Shown here: positions 23,701 to 34,049 of the stretch, piece after piece | Layout: each line of letters opens with the position of its first letter | Numbering within the stretch: the first letter of the stretch is position 1 | Assembly (NCBI RefSeq): GCF_039555335.1 | Contig: NC_092628.1 | Location: 65,303,292-65,367,291, forward strand | Origin: Amphiura filiformis | Lineage: Eukaryota > Echinodermata > Ophiuroidea > Amphilepidida > Amphiuridae | DNA: 64,000 bases | Direction: 5' to 3' | Program-made: the position numbers and the translations under genes | The notes under the pieces: generated by a model | The model's input: the letters and a program-made list of their open reading frames with translations, nothing else | The model's database searches: none | What the model was told of the DNA's origin: nothing

Positions 23701-26700
23701 CCAAAAACCTTTGCCCCCTTACACATGCAAGATTTTGGGAACCCGCATTTAAAACCTTAAATTGTCTTAACATATAATGTGAGCGCAGCGAGCAGGAAAT
23801 TTTGCATATTTGAGCGTGTTCGTAACGTTTTCCTACCCCTTTTTAGGGCGTACCATATAGAAACGGTCCCCAAAATAGCTGTGCCAAAAATTGCTTGCCC
23901 CCCCCCTTCGACCTGCCAAAAATCGCTTGACCCCCCTTTCAACCTGCCAAAAACTGCTTGCCCCCGCCTTTTGGCCTGCCAAAAATCTTTGCCCCCCCTA
24001 TAATTCACCCCCTGGGGGTACACATAATTATTGCACCACCCTTAGTCATGAATGAACCCCTAATTTAGGGATGTTTTGCACGCGCTGAGTAATACCCGTT
24101 TACGTTTATGGTGCATTTCGGGGTGCGTTTCGAGTCTGTCCCGGCCTCGGCTTGCTGCCTTGTAAACCCCCCCTCCTACGTAAATTGTGGCCTGGGACAT
24201 TGATTGTGGCAGGGGCAGGGGGGCCAGGCTTATACATGTAATAGGTATGCTAGGTGAATTCAAATTTGCCATCAAACTGCATCATTTTATATATCAAATC
24301 AAAGCCCTTGGGTAAAAGCCAAAACTGAAAACCATTTTTTCATAGCACTTTCCGTAGCAAAGTTACATCTTGTCAAAGATTGACTTTCATCAAAAAGTTT
24401 CAGCTAGCAAAAAAAACGGCATTTCGGGGGTGTTTCTAGATCTTAGTCTCATTATGATAGCAGCTTTTTTTTAATGGAACTGCTATCCAAATCCCTCTAA
24501 AATTCCATGTGCGAGTGACTTATCACCATAAAAAATCATATATTTGGGTCAAGTGAAGTATAGAAAACATATTTATGTACGTTTCCTTCTTCACTTCGGC
24601 CAGTTGTTTTAAATTTCTATGTAAATATGCATTGACATTGTCGGCGAATTTGGCTGACTAGCAAATGTGTTAACTAAGGTTTGCCTGGGTTACCTACAAC
24701 TGGCTCAAAATAAGCTAAGGTGTCATAAAAGTGTAACACACAATTATTTTTCCAGCTCTTTTCTTTTGGTCTCCAACCAGGTTTAAATTATAGTATGCAC
24801 ATATATCGTTCATAATACACTAAAAGAAAGATAAGTTATAGACCATTTACTTCACAAATTTAATTTTCTAGCCCTTGCGTCGTTATATTTGACAGACACA
24901 ATTTTGATGATTTTCTGCAATCAAATAAAAATTTATAAAGTATTACATAAGGTATTTTGTGGTTATTTAGGTGTAGGACCTACAGCAACTGATTGTGGAA
25001 AAAATGTGTCCAAATATTACAATAAGGAGGATAAATTGTTATAAATAAAATATGTGTGTCTGTCAAGCCATAACATACGCATAAGATGTCTGTCAAATGT
25101 AACATACAGAATAATAATTTGGCAAAAACAGTAGTTCAAGATGGGAAATTGAATAAAGATCACATGCAGTTTATAAATCACATGTTTTAAAACACTTTTA
25201 TAAACTCTAAACTATCATCATAATGTGAACATCAAGTGATTTTTTTTTTTTTTTTAACGTATTGCGTATGTTACTTTTGACAGACACATACAAATCTTGC
25301 GTATGTTACTTGCGTACAAATGTTTGACAGACAACACTTAACAATGGATTGTGTCATCAAAAAAGCTCTCCTCACAAAGTGATAGTGCCACAAAGCTAGG
25401 TGGAGCTAAATGCTATGTCATGTAGCATAATTAGCTGTATCACCCTAGTTTAGCAGGAATTACAGCGCCGTCTTGCGTAGGCCTATGTTACTATTTGACA
25501 GACATTTCAAGAAAAATTTTAAAATTGTTATATGTTCAAAAAAGATGGCAGCCACTTACAAATTGATTATAATATGGAGAAATGAAGTTATTTACAATAG
25601 ATTTACCCTTTAGTTTATGCTTCAAGTCTTTGTTTATAAAAACTGAGGGACTTCAAAATCAATCAAAAGTTTGACAGACAATAGTAACATACATAAAGGC
25701 AAACTTTTAAATCCTTTTTGATCTGTTAACTTATAATTCATAATGCCTCTTTCTGTTTTTTTGATTGGTTTACTGCACCATTTTGGGAAACAGGTCACAT
25801 GAATTTCTATAAGGATCCATAAAAAAAAATTAAAAGCTGTTGAAAAAAGGCGTCTCTTGGCATGTTACAAATAAAAGTGTAAAAATAGGCATTTTTACAG
25901 CTATTTTTTTTTTTTTTATTATTTAGAGTGAAAGGATTTTACTTAAATTGTGTATGCTATGTCTTTACTACCTAAACTTGCCACTAAACTAGCAAATATT
26001 CCATTTCTATAATTATTATTTTTAAAAAAAGATGTCAAAATATATGGCTATAATATGACACCTTAGCATATTTTGAGCCAACTACATGTAATCATTATCA
26101 CTGTTGGCAGGGCACCCTTTTTAAAGGGTGCCACTTTGAAATTTGGAAAATCATTAAAAGGGTGGGGGTTTAAACTTTGTTGGTAAAAAGGGTGGATTGA
26201 TATACAGGGTGGGAGTAAAATAAAAAGGGTGGGGGTTGTTTCAACTTGCAATATATTTTTATTGAATGATAAAATCATTCGTTTCCAAGAATAATTGTCA
26301 AACCTGCAAACCATATCGCAAGAGAAAATTCCATTTGATGCATATTTACATCCACTAGGCTGACATATTTATAAATAGCCATAGTCGCAAGCGTCGCAAG
26401 TAGTTCTCTCTTTGCTTTGCATACACCCATAATGTTATAACAAGTTACAGGGACTTAAACAGCGGCATGACATTGGCTACAGCTTTTTGAGGGACTTCAG
26501 TGTGTTCAATAAATGGCAGATAGAGCTGAGCATTAAGTGGTGGGGGTCCTGACTTAGGCCATGACTATGTATATAAAAAGTGTGCCTTGGCTTGGACAAG
26601 GGTGCCACAAAAATAAAAAGGGTGGGGGTCTGACCCCTCTGCCAACAGTGTTATCATTTGTTACTGCACAGTCCCTTTTACACACATGTATAGGTATGAC

Positions 26701-26871
26701 TGAGTTGTAGTACTAAAATTGATACCTACCACTTGCTAAACCCCATAATGCGATGTGCAGATTTCGTAGATTCGGATCGGCTTGGAAAAACAATAATATG
26801 CTCAAACCAACAAATACACCTGTTGCAGCAAAACCGATGCGTAACTTCATGAAAAGAGGGGCTGGTTCCAT
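17589..26871 (-). CDS. SLC48A1-like: HRG1-like heme transporter, three exons
   Basis: Coding exons 26871-26730, 22713-22546 and 17710-17589 join in matching phase (1 then 1) into about 143 residues, close to the 146 of human HRG1. Four hydrophobic segments are predicted at about residues 10-29, 38-60, 73-99 and 109-127. The pattern matches the family: a His in segment two (H58, with H61), a W-rich linker (W64, W69), a C-x3-A-F-x-T-Y-like third segment, then YY-x3-VW-V-F-x3-KW-x-FAL before a basic tail. HRG1 proteins move heme from endolysosomes to the cytosol; that role is inferred from family. Intron 1 (4.0 kb) starts GTAGGT; intron 2 (4.8 kb) starts GTGAGT. The acceptor for exon 3 is the weakest call: a nearer CTCAG would bring in a stop. 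Upstream of Met26871 the frame stays open to another ATG at 27096, so a 218-residue form is possible. Confidence 0.85.
18497..20866. repeat. 120-bp minisatellite, 20 units, intronic
   Basis: Twenty head-to-tail units of 119-121 bases, marked by CAAGGATTCCACCCACCAAA (or CATGGATTCC) every 120 bases from about 18541 to 20821. The last unit is truncated. Variant bases recur every third unit over part of the array (GTTTTTAATTT in the units near 19338 and 19698; ATTGGACAAAG near 19578 and 19938), indicating a 360-bp higher-order period. Every inter-unit junction carries TGACCTTTGACCT, 19 in all. Because 120 is divisible by three, long minus-strand frames stay open in more than one frame; these are not taken as protein. 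The array lies wholly in intron 2 of the HRG1-like gene. Confidence 0.95.
20883..21549. mobile_element. TTAA-flanked foldback element, copy 2
   Basis: Same family as 5996-6701: starts TTAAGGGTGGTCTTAACCC, ends GGTTCAGACCAACCTTTAA, with halves inverted over about 320 bases. It begins 17 bases after the minisatellite ends. Flanking TTCCCTTTAA and TTAAAGGGAA are themselves complementary, so the terminus may be a few bases longer than in copy 1. Confidence 0.85.
21938..22240. mobile_element. MITE with 40-bp terminal inverted repeats
   Basis: CTATAATTAAAGACAGAGAT from 21938 pairs with its complement ending at 22240, with one mismatch over 40 bases. Interior of about 220 bp, with a minus-strand frame of no recognised family. 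In intron 2 of the HRG1-like gene. Confidence 0.88.
22546..22713 (-). CDS. SLC48A1-like: HRG1-like exon 2
   Basis: A 168-bp exon with acceptor TTTGTCTTCCAG immediately upstream and donor GTGAGT at 22545-22540. Encodes the rest of membrane segment two with its histidines, the WNRDKW linker and the third segment. Both splice phases match the neighbours. Confidence 0.88.
22855..23049. repeat. GC-skewed interspersed repeat fragment
   Basis: Carries the family words GCCAAAAATTGCC, CGGCCTGCCAAAAAATCTTT, GATCCCAATTTGCAAGCAGG and AAAATTTGCACATCTAAGCA. Related copies: 23587-24044, 30700-31345 and 58790-59040. A SINE begins directly at its end. Confidence 0.65.
23050..23215 (+). repeat. tRNA-derived SINE, copy 1
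   Basis: Perfect box B GGTTCGAATCC at 23091-23101, a tRNA-like head, then a body containing CATCTTCTCTCC, TCTTTAACTTCCGATA and AAAAAGCAGGG. The same order appears in reverse at 45455-45620. Box A is weak. Copies at two loci in opposite orientations support a mobile SINE rather than a tRNA gene. Confidence 0.8.
23434..23556. repeat. 123-nt long-stem hairpin
   Basis: TTTTTTGTTATTATTTTGATGAAATAAGA... pairs with ...TCTTATTTCATCAAAATAATAACAAAAAA. Pairing resumes through ACAAAATGTTCTG and its complement, leaving a loop of about 15-35 bases. It could be a minimal MITE or a precursor-like hairpin. Located in intron 1 of the HRG1-like gene. Confidence 0.7.
23587..24044. mobile_element. MITE with GC-skewed core
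   Basis: Inverted ends of about 37 bases, TAGGGTGGTGCAATAATTAT and its complement, then GTGTACCCC/GGGGTACAC. The core has repeated TGCCAAAAATCGCTTGCCCC units (six or so) and a GCGAGCAGGAAATTTTGCAT motif. This is the most complete member of the GC-skewed family and shows that the family is a terminal-inverted-repeat element. Confidence 0.8.
24242..24697 (+). repeat. 456-bp dispersed repeat, copy 1
   Basis: Nearly the same sequence occurs in reverse at 33534-33991. Termini are TAGGTATGCTAGG and GGGTTACCTA, so the outermost six bases are inverted (TAGGTA/TACCTA). No coding frame. Confidence 0.8.
24702..26079. mobile_element. 1.38-kb transposon with 4-bp duplication, copy 1
   Basis: Ends GGCTCAAAATAAGCTAAGG and CCTTAGCATATTTTGAGCC (inverted, one mismatch, about 26 bases), flanked by AACT at 24698-24701 and 26080-26083. 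The interior has no coding frame, but about seven occurrences of a GTATGTTA-type word near TTTGACAGAC, in both orientations (about 24876, 25051, 25087, 25262, 25297, 25473, 25671). A near-identical copy lies at 46584-47956. It sits in intron 1 of the HRG1-like gene. Confidence 0.92.
26101..26648. mobile_element. MITE, CTGTTGGCAG family
   Basis: CTGTTGGCAG at 26101 and CTGCCAACAG ending 26648 are exact complements. TTATCA-like flanks on both sides hint at a duplication. The interior repeats AAAGGGTGGGGGT units near both ends. A related AAAGGGTGGG/GCGTG stretch lies at 48500-48640. Confidence 0.75.
26730..26871 (-). CDS. SLC48A1-like: HRG1-like exon 1 (coding part)
   Basis: Starts at an ATG with A at -3 and G at +4 (AGGATGG), encodes MEPAPLFMKL, the first membrane segment and the start of the second, and ends ...AGTG before GTAGGTATC at 26729. 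The open frame continues upstream past 27096 (ATG ATG) to about 27216, adding an unusual polar N-terminus if used. The shorter start is preferred because it gives the family length. Confidence 0.8.
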
Positions 26872-27096
26872 CCTGGTACTAGTAGTTGTATCAACAGTAC
26901 TGTTGTATTTCTTTTCATCGTTGGCTGGGTTTTGCAATGTTTGCTCCATGACCTCAGGTGAATTATATAAATTATGTACATGTATCACGGCCACTGGCAT
27001 GACTGGCTTTTCATTGCATAACTCATGCAACTCCGCCTCCCTTTTTGGGGACAGTGCTGATGCTTGAGGATTTGCAGATGATTCAAGATTCATCAT
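26872..27096 (-). other. possible N-terminal extension or 5' UTR of HRG1-like gene
   Basis: The reading frame of exon 1 stays open for 75 codons upstream to an ATG ATG pair at 27096. The encoded segment is polar, rich in N, E, P and T, with no motif recognised. Known HRG1 proteins lack such a segment, so this may be untranslated leader that is open by chance, or a lineage-specific N-terminus. Confidence 0.45.
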
Positions 27097-27414
27097 TGTG
27101 TCACGTTGAAAGTGAGAGTGATGTAAGGTAAGAAGTGATGCAGGATTCCCGAGTGAATGCGTCAGACGATGGCGGTTTGAGGTAAGTTCCTCTTTATCAT
27201 AGCAGCACACTTGCAAAACAAGAAGACTCTATAAAAAGACAAAGTTCACGGATCAGATGTAATAGTAATACCCGGTTTTGTTCAATTTTCATATCTAACC
27301 TACTCTATGTGACAATAAATAAGTTATTTTAGGCATAATGATAGGCCTACCTAGGCCTACATCCTGACTCTGGATATATATACATATTTTAAGACACATT
27401 TAATACATAGGCCT

Positions 27415-27610
27415 ATCATAAATTTCCGGGGGGTGCATTGAGGGGGCCGAAAGTGAATTTCCGGGGAGGGGGAAATCAACAAATTTTGCACAAAATTACC
27501 GCAAAAAGGTGAAATTTTCGTAATTTTGGGTTTTTACGTGGGGCGGGCCGGGGGGCAAGAGTTCTGACTAGGGAATATGCCCCCCCCCGAGCTCCCCGTG
27601 GCGCCACCAC
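27415..27610. repeat. G-rich interspersed repeat
   Basis: Contains GAATTTCCGGGG, AAATCAACAAATTTTGCA, GAAATTTTCGTAATTTTGGG, then a long G/C-run region. A parallel order occurs at 39918-40085 (AAAATCAACAAATTCTATGC, TTTTAGTAATTTTGGGCC). Confidence 0.55.
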
Positions 27611-27827
27611 TGCCAATAATTGTACTGATAATTAGCTTTATGATGACATAATTCACCAACTGCATCAAAGGCCGCGAGTTATACATACCGGCCATAGTAG
27701 GCCTATTAATATCATTTACCAGCATACTGCAGTTACTGTCCGTTTTCCTATACACAATACACAGTGCTCTTTCCCATTGACGCGTGACCTCTACAAATAG
27801 CCCTACGTTAAAAGTATGGGGATATGA

Positions 27828-28155
27828 CTAGTTAACGTCGCTGTGTGAAAAATAACCGGCCAATATTAAAAGTACTCTTCTAAAGTTCTAGAAAATATAG
27901 TTTTTAACATGTCCTAAATTTTTAGCTAATTTAGATGTTTGGAAATATTCGTACTTTGGTGTTTTAGTTAATGTTATAGGTAATAGTACATTGCCTAGTT
28001 AACGTCGCTGTGTGAAAAATAACCGGCCAATATTAAAAGTACTCTTCTAAAATTCTAGACAATATAGTTTTGTAACATGTCCTAAATTTTTAGCTAATTT
28101 AGGTGTTTGGAGAGGGTCGCACTTTTGTGTTTTAGGAAGGATATGTAAACGACAG
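27828..28155. repeat. 167-bp tandem duplication
   Basis: CTAGTTAACGTCGCTGTGTG starts at 27828 and again at 27995. The two copies match for about 125 bases (ATAACCGGCCAATATTAAAA, TAACATGTCCTAAATTTTTA) and then diverge. Confidence 0.85.
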
Positions 28156-28404
28156 ATAACACCAAAAATATGAAGAAATTATTTCCAAACCGTGTTAAGT
28201 CAACAATCATTATGTTGCTCATTTTCAAGAATGCTGGTTTACAAAAAGCACGCCATTGTCTCATTTCGTGAACAAAGGTACACATACCATTGTTTCCTTT
28301 CGTTTCCTTTATAATCGGTTACCCAACTGAAGCTATAATACCAGCTTTATTGCGATATCGCACATGAAAACAGACACTTGTGCACAACCAGAGAAGATCC
28401 GATT

Positions 28405-29010
28405 TAATCAGTTGAGCTGTTTCAATGAGTGTTATCTTGGTTTAATAGCTTTTAATGGAGTTAAGTCCTGCAAAGGTCGCTGCAGACATGACTGCATCAT
28501 GGTACGAATACGATTACTATTTTTTTTAAAAGATTTTAACACTCATCATCACTTCCTGGGGATAACTTGTCCGAGAACCGGGTGATCTGATTTGGTGGAA
28601 TAAGGACTGAGCCATCGTTATTTATGGCGCCGCAGAGGGGGGTGTTTTTCTGAATTTTATTTTCACTGTAATAGAGGGGGAATCCGAATCGTCAGTTCCC
28701 AGTTGTATAGGAAAAAATACTAATTTTGAAGTGACCTCTAGCTCTCTTTCCATATCCAAGAGTGAGGCCTAAACAATATACAACATGTTACAAGAAACTG
28801 TTTTCCATGGCATATCTACTAGGGCCTATAATTATGCGCAAAAGATTAAAACCTTTAACTCGATCTTTTTACTAAACCAAACTTGCAATTCCACAATGTC
28901 AGTTGAGCTGTTTTCAATGAGTGCTATCTTGGTTTAATAGCGTTTAATGGGTTTTAAGTCCTGCAAAGGTCGTGATGAATTCTACTGTAGACATGACTGC
29001 ATCATGATGC
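28405..29010. repeat. pair of 100-bp direct repeats 490 bp apart
   Basis: 28405-28505 and 28897-29008 share CAGTTGAGCTG, ATCTTGGTTTAATAGC, AAGTCCTGCAAAGGTCG and GACATGACTGCATCATG in order; the second has an extra TGATGAATTCTACTG. No gene is evident in the window between them. Confidence 0.75.
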
Positions 29011-29756
29011 ACTTTTCTTTGAATTCTGCAACACTTCACCCGTGTGTATGCTGATACACCATTTTAAAATTGGTAAAACTTTAAATCAATGTCATTCTTT
29101 TAGAAGGGTATATCAAAATGGGCTATTAAGCACACACATTTGCCTTCTATGAAAATGTTTTCATACGTATGATGGTTTTAAAGTCTGCCCATTCTTTAAT
29201 CTATAGCTAAACTTTGCATTCAAAATACTTTTTTTTCGTGTTAGTTTTCGCATTCATCAAAAGTTAAAAATCTTATTTCTGAAGTACAAAATCATGTATT
29301 TAGATTGAATACACATGACAGTGAGAGTAATGACACAACTCTGATGTCACAAATGTGATTTTGGTTGCAATTTTGTATGCTTTGCCAACAAGATAGTTTT
29401 ATAAAACTGAATGCAAATATGTTGAAATGAAATAAGTGTAGAAATCCTATGTGTGTTCATATTTCACTCATGAAAATATTGTTGTATATTGCAATGTACT
29501 ATATTGCCCTTCACCATAGGTATTTAAAATGCCTTCACTGACTAAAAATATACATGTCAAAGTTATATTGTGAAAATAGTTTCTTAAAAACTGCCAGGGG
29601 AACCTGAAATATTCTGTCAGTTGTAAGTTCGGGAATCTGGAAAACACCCATTTCCCCTGCCATAATAATGATCGCTCCCTAATAATATTATTATCATTGG
29701 TAAATTTATTCTCTCATCTTCTCTGATTCAATATAGGCCTATCATTAAACAATACA
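29011..29756. other. no gene seen
   Basis: AT-rich with no supported exon or paired termini. Confidence 0.5.
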
Positions 29757-30146
29757 GAGGCTCCGGAAGATTGTGAATATTGGGGGGGGGCCAAAATTTG
29801 TGGCCTTCTCCGAGGCGCGAAACGCTGAAGGGGGTGGGTGCGGGAGGGGAAGCTTTTGACATGCATACATTTTACATGAATTGTACCTTACATTTTGTAT
29901 TATACCCTAAAATAATGAATTTTACCTTAAAATTATGAATCTGACCCTAAAATTATGAATTTTACCTGAAAATTTATGAATTTGACCCTAAAATTATGAA
30001 TTTTACCCGAAAATTTATGAATTTTACCCTAAAATTATGAATTTCATCTCAGATTATTGGGGGGCTCTAGGGTACTTGCCCCCCCCACCAAAAATTATTG
30101 AGGGTGTGGCCCCCCCCCATGCCCCGGCGGTTCCGGAGCCACTGCA
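29757..30146. mobile_element. MITE with 20-bp internal tandem repeat
   Basis: GAGGCTCCGGAA near 29757 and TTCCGGAGCCACTG near 30130 form inverted ends, with G-run and C-run just inside. About 29885-30045 holds about eight imperfect units of AAAATTATGAATTTTACCCT. Confidence 0.7.
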
Positions 30147-30699
30147 ATAGGCCCTACAAGGCAAAAAGCTGCAAAAAAGTGTACAAAATATTGTATACTA
30201 GATACAGCAATACCTCTGTTATTTTTAGGAATATTTCTGTATCTCCTTTTTTTTGTGAATGACTGAATCTCCACTTTTTTTAAGTGCTACTTTGAATAGC
30301 ATTATTTTTACAGACCAGCGCCATCTATAAAGTTACACCTGTCGTATCAATTATGTAAATTTTGCCAAACAGAGGTATGTGATTGGTCATGAATGAGTTC
30401 ATACGTCATTGTTTGTAGACTTTAATCAAGTCTGAGGTGAAATTACGGTATGAATTGGGGTATGAATCTGCGACGGGTTCAGCAATCGTGCGTATGATGG
30501 AGAAAGCCCACACAAGCCGGGGGGAGGGGGGTATGGGGGATTTGGGGCGCGAGGCCGGCAAAAACGAAGGGCGCCGGAAAAGAAGGGGCGGCAAAAAGAA
30601 TTAGTAAAGAAAAACACGGCAGAAAAATTTGAAAAAGTATAAAAAGTTGTGAAAAAATTATCAATGTGTTGCTTTTAGGGCGCTGGCGCCTAACATTTA
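30147..30699. other. no gene seen; G-rich stretch
   Basis: Contains a locally G-rich segment near 30515-30600. Overlapping minus-strand frames (30406-30712) exist in three registers over it and are low-complexity, so none is called. Confidence 0.45.
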
Positions 30700-31345
30700 A
30701 GGGGCTGTGCACTAATTATGAGGCCTGGGGGAGGGGGGCAATTTTTGGTGAGCCGAAAGGGGTCAGAGGGCAAGCGATTTTTAGCACATTTATGGGGCAC
30801 CTTTTAAATAAAATGTTCTAAAAGGGCCTCGGAAAACAGTACGAAAATGCGTTTATGCACATTTTCCTGCTCGCTAGACCCGATTTTAGACCTATAGGCC
30901 TATGGGTTTGCAAATTGGGATTCTAAAAATTTGTCATGTGTAAAGGGGTGGGGAGGGGGAATTTTTTTTTTGGTGCTTTTTTTAGCCCCTAATCTTAAGG
31001 TAAAATTCATAATGAGGGTTAAATTTATTAAATAGGGTACAATTCATAGTTTCAAGGTAAAGTTCACAATTTTAAGGGGCTGTGCAATAATTATGAGCCC
31101 CCCGAGGAAAATTTCCAAACGGCTCGCCAAAATCGCTCGCCCCCCCCCCCCTTCTAGGCCCGCCAACAAATCTTTGCCCCACCCCCTGCACATGCTAAAA
31201 TTTTTGGGATCCCAATTTGCAAACCATAATAGGCCTATTATGGTCTATATACATGTTGAGATCGTAGCCCGGGGATCGTAGCGAGCACTGAGGAAAATTT
31301 GCATATTTAAGCGTTTCCGTAGGCCTACAGTTAAGCCTTTTTAGA
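30700..31345. repeat. two GC-skewed family copies, opposed
   Basis: GGGGCTGTGCACTAATTATG (30700) and GGGGCTGTGCAATAATTATG (31077) each start a copy of the family seen at 23587-24044. The first reads in the reverse sense (CATTTTCCTGCTCGCTAG), the second in the forward sense (CGCCAAAATCGCTCGCCCCC, AAAATTTGCATATTTAAGCG). Between them lie AAGGTAAAATTCATAAT-type units. Confidence 0.6.
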
Positions 31346-31849
31346 GCGTTTTATTTAAAAGGTGTCTTGAAGAATGTGTGCCAAGATACAATCAGAGAAG
31401 ATGATAACCCTGACCTATTCTCTTCTTCTCTGGTACACATGCAGGTAGGGCCTACAATTCATGTAGGGCCCGTAGCCTATGCACCCAGCGTTTTGTGCCG
31501 TTGATTTATAGTTCCTACAGTGCTGCTTTCACAATTTTTTTAACCTTTTATAATTTTTCTTTAATTATTAATTCTTTTATGCCGGCCCTTCTTTTTGCTC
31601 CCCCCACGCACACACGCACCCGCGCATGGTAGATACGTGAAAACTCGGGCCGGTGAAGACTTGTACAAGTCCACCGCCCACGAATTTCATTCATAATATG
31701 ATTTTACGCACGATGACAGCCCATTGACTAAACAGCCTCATCCGTAAGAAGTAGAGAGTGAAGTTCCAAGCAAGCTACATATAAGATCATTGACACCGGA
31801 ATATCTATACTAACTTTGGGAATGCGATTATTCAATTAGATCGGACGAT

Positions 31850-31924
31850 AGGAGTGGCGCGGAGCAGAGTTGTTTGTAAACATCGCAGATTTCGCCGGAA
31901 ATTTTACCTAAATCAGCAATTAAT
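31850..31924 (+). other. candidate non-coding first exon
   Basis: A locally CpG-richer stretch (GGCGCGGAGCAGAG, ATCGCAGATTTCGCCGG) ends at AATTAAT followed by GTGAGTAC, a good donor. No ATG-started frame of note. It could be the leader exon of a plus-strand gene, but no downstream exon can be tied to it. Confidence 0.25.
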
Positions 31925-32192
31925 GTGAGTACTTGTTTCAATATTTGTATTCTTTGTTGTTAACTTTCATCAATACTTGTATTTTTTATTATTTTACTTA
32001 TATGAATGTTGACGAATCCTGCAATTTTCCGTGCAAAGCCCATCCCAGATCCCAATGCACGCTCATCATCACTGAGACTTGAGAGATGATATTGCATGGA
32101 AAACGTGGGTGATGAGAGCAGGCTGTATGTGTATGTATTGCCATGCCATAAACATGTTGCTAATTTTGATGTTGGGCTATCAAGATAATTGA

Positions 32193-32820
32193 GTGTTTAC
32201 CATGCATTCCCATGATCTGTATCTGTATCGTTACTGCTCAACACTCCTATTTTGCAGTCTTGCATTGCAGCAGGGAACCTCTATTATTATCGGGAATTGC
32301 CTGTTACACATGATCGCACACAAGGTCGTAGGCAATTGGTCGGACCTCATCTGCCCAGAACATATTGACCCAGGTCAGCATACCGCCATATCCTTCCCGA
32401 CATGCTTAGTAGCCAAGTCCGTAGAAGAGTGGATCCTTACACTATGTACACAAATATACATTTGGCCACATTTTATTATCGATTAATACGAATTTATTAA
32501 ACATGGTAACAAATATTCTCTAGCAAATCGGTTATAGATGGAACTGGTAGGCATATTATAAATTCGGGATATTAAATATCTTCCTGACCAGCCAGATCTG
32601 CGCATGGTCAAAGACGAGTATCAGACCGACGCAAACTGGCTTAGTCTCCACATCAGCCAGTTTGGTTCCGCCCCTCCACAGGGAGCGTATTACCTGTGTA
32701 GGAGACTCGGTCGGACCTGGTCGGACCTCATCTCTCCCCATCGATTGTGTCCTATAATCCTCGACATTGCCCTTATGAAGTCACATCGCCCTGATTGCAG
32801 GTACATGTACATGTAGGTGC
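32193..32820 (+). other. unassigned region with two short open frames
   Basis: Two plus-strand frames (32193-32486 and 32604-32816) both contain a stretch reading WSDLI before a Cys-containing segment, from a shared GGTCGGACCTCATCT word. No family is recognised and splice sites are not convincing. This could be a decayed repeat or exons of an unknown gene. Confidence 0.25.
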
Positions 32821-33533
32821 AGGTGGACAAATGGTGGAGTAAGCCGAGTACGGAGTAGGAAGGAGATGCGCATTGTCATTGATTTGATGATTAGTTTCTT
32901 AGGTGCTTGTATAGTAGTCCGAATAATCAGACCCAGAACAAAATATTAATTTCTGACATGATGTTGTACTGGGTCTGAACTGTTTCCATATGAAATCTTG
33001 ATGGAAAATTGGACAATAGAAGCACATGGTTCTACGTGACAGCTTTTTAATCCCTATTCAGGTTAGGCCAATTACAATTGATCCTAGGCTTAGTTTCCTG
33101 TTTCCCTCGCGCGTCCAAAATCAAGAATGGAAAAATATTTAATTATTTTATTTTTATTTAGGTATTTTCATCTTTTAATTGACTTTTTAATTACTTTTAT
33201 TTGCTAATATCTGTTTTTGATCATCTCAACTTTGATTATGAATATAAAACAAGAACATTGTAGGGTCCCCTACTAATATTAATGTAAAAAATCAATTATA
33301 AAGGTAAAATAATTAAATCCGTTGTCTTAGTCAAAATGACCAAATGGACTGTTGATAATAGTCACGACCACATTTTCAAAATAAAGATAGTAATAGATAA
33401 TTAATAATTAATAGATAATTAATAATTAATAATTAAAAGTCACCTCGTCCTTAATTTTCAAACTTGAAACAGGAAACTAAGAATTAATTGTGAAGGGCCT
33501 TACGTGAATCACGCTATTGTGGACCATCCTTCT
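32821..33533. other. no gene seen; AT-rich microrepeat
   Basis: 33385-33436 is a short AATAATTAATAGATAATT-type tandem. The rest is featureless. Confidence 0.5.
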
Positions 33534-33991
33534 GTAGGTAACCCAGGCAAACCTTAGTTAACACATTTGCTAGTCAGCCAAATTCGCCGACAATGTCAAT
33601 GCATTTTTACATAGAAATTTAAAACAAGTGCCCGAAGAAAGAAACCTACATAAATATGTTTTCTATACTTCACTTGACCCAAATATGTGATTTTTTATGG
33701 TGATAAGTCACCCGACATGGAATTTTAGAGGATTTGGATAGCAGTTCCATTAAAAAAAGCTGCTATCATAATGAGACTTAAGATCTAGAAACACCCCGAA
33801 ATGCCGTTTTGGGGAATTTTGCTAGCTGAAACTTTTTGATGAAAGTCAATCTTTGACAAGATGTAACTTTGCTACGGAAAGTGCTATGAAAAAATGGTTT
33901 TCAGTTTTGGCTTTGTTTACTCAAGGGCTTTAATTTGATATATGAAATGATGCAGTTTGATGGCAAATTTGAATTCACCTAGCATACCTAC
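33534..33991 (-). repeat. 456-bp dispersed repeat, copy 2
   Basis: Reverse-complement match to 24242-24697, from GTAGGTAACCCAGGCAAACC to the end CACCTAGCATACCTAC. A handful of substitutions and short indels separate the copies. Confidence 0.8.
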
Positions 33992-34049
33992 CTTCTGATA
34001 CTTGAGTGTTTGGACACGCGGAACGGGTTTTTGTCTACCTCTCTGTTTG

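Noticed and set aside
26753-27067. Plus-strand 104-codon frame
   Set aside because: Antisense shadow of exon 1 of the HRG1-like gene.
30406-30712. Overlapping Pro-rich minus-strand frames
   Set aside because: Three registers are open at once over G-rich low-complexity DNA.
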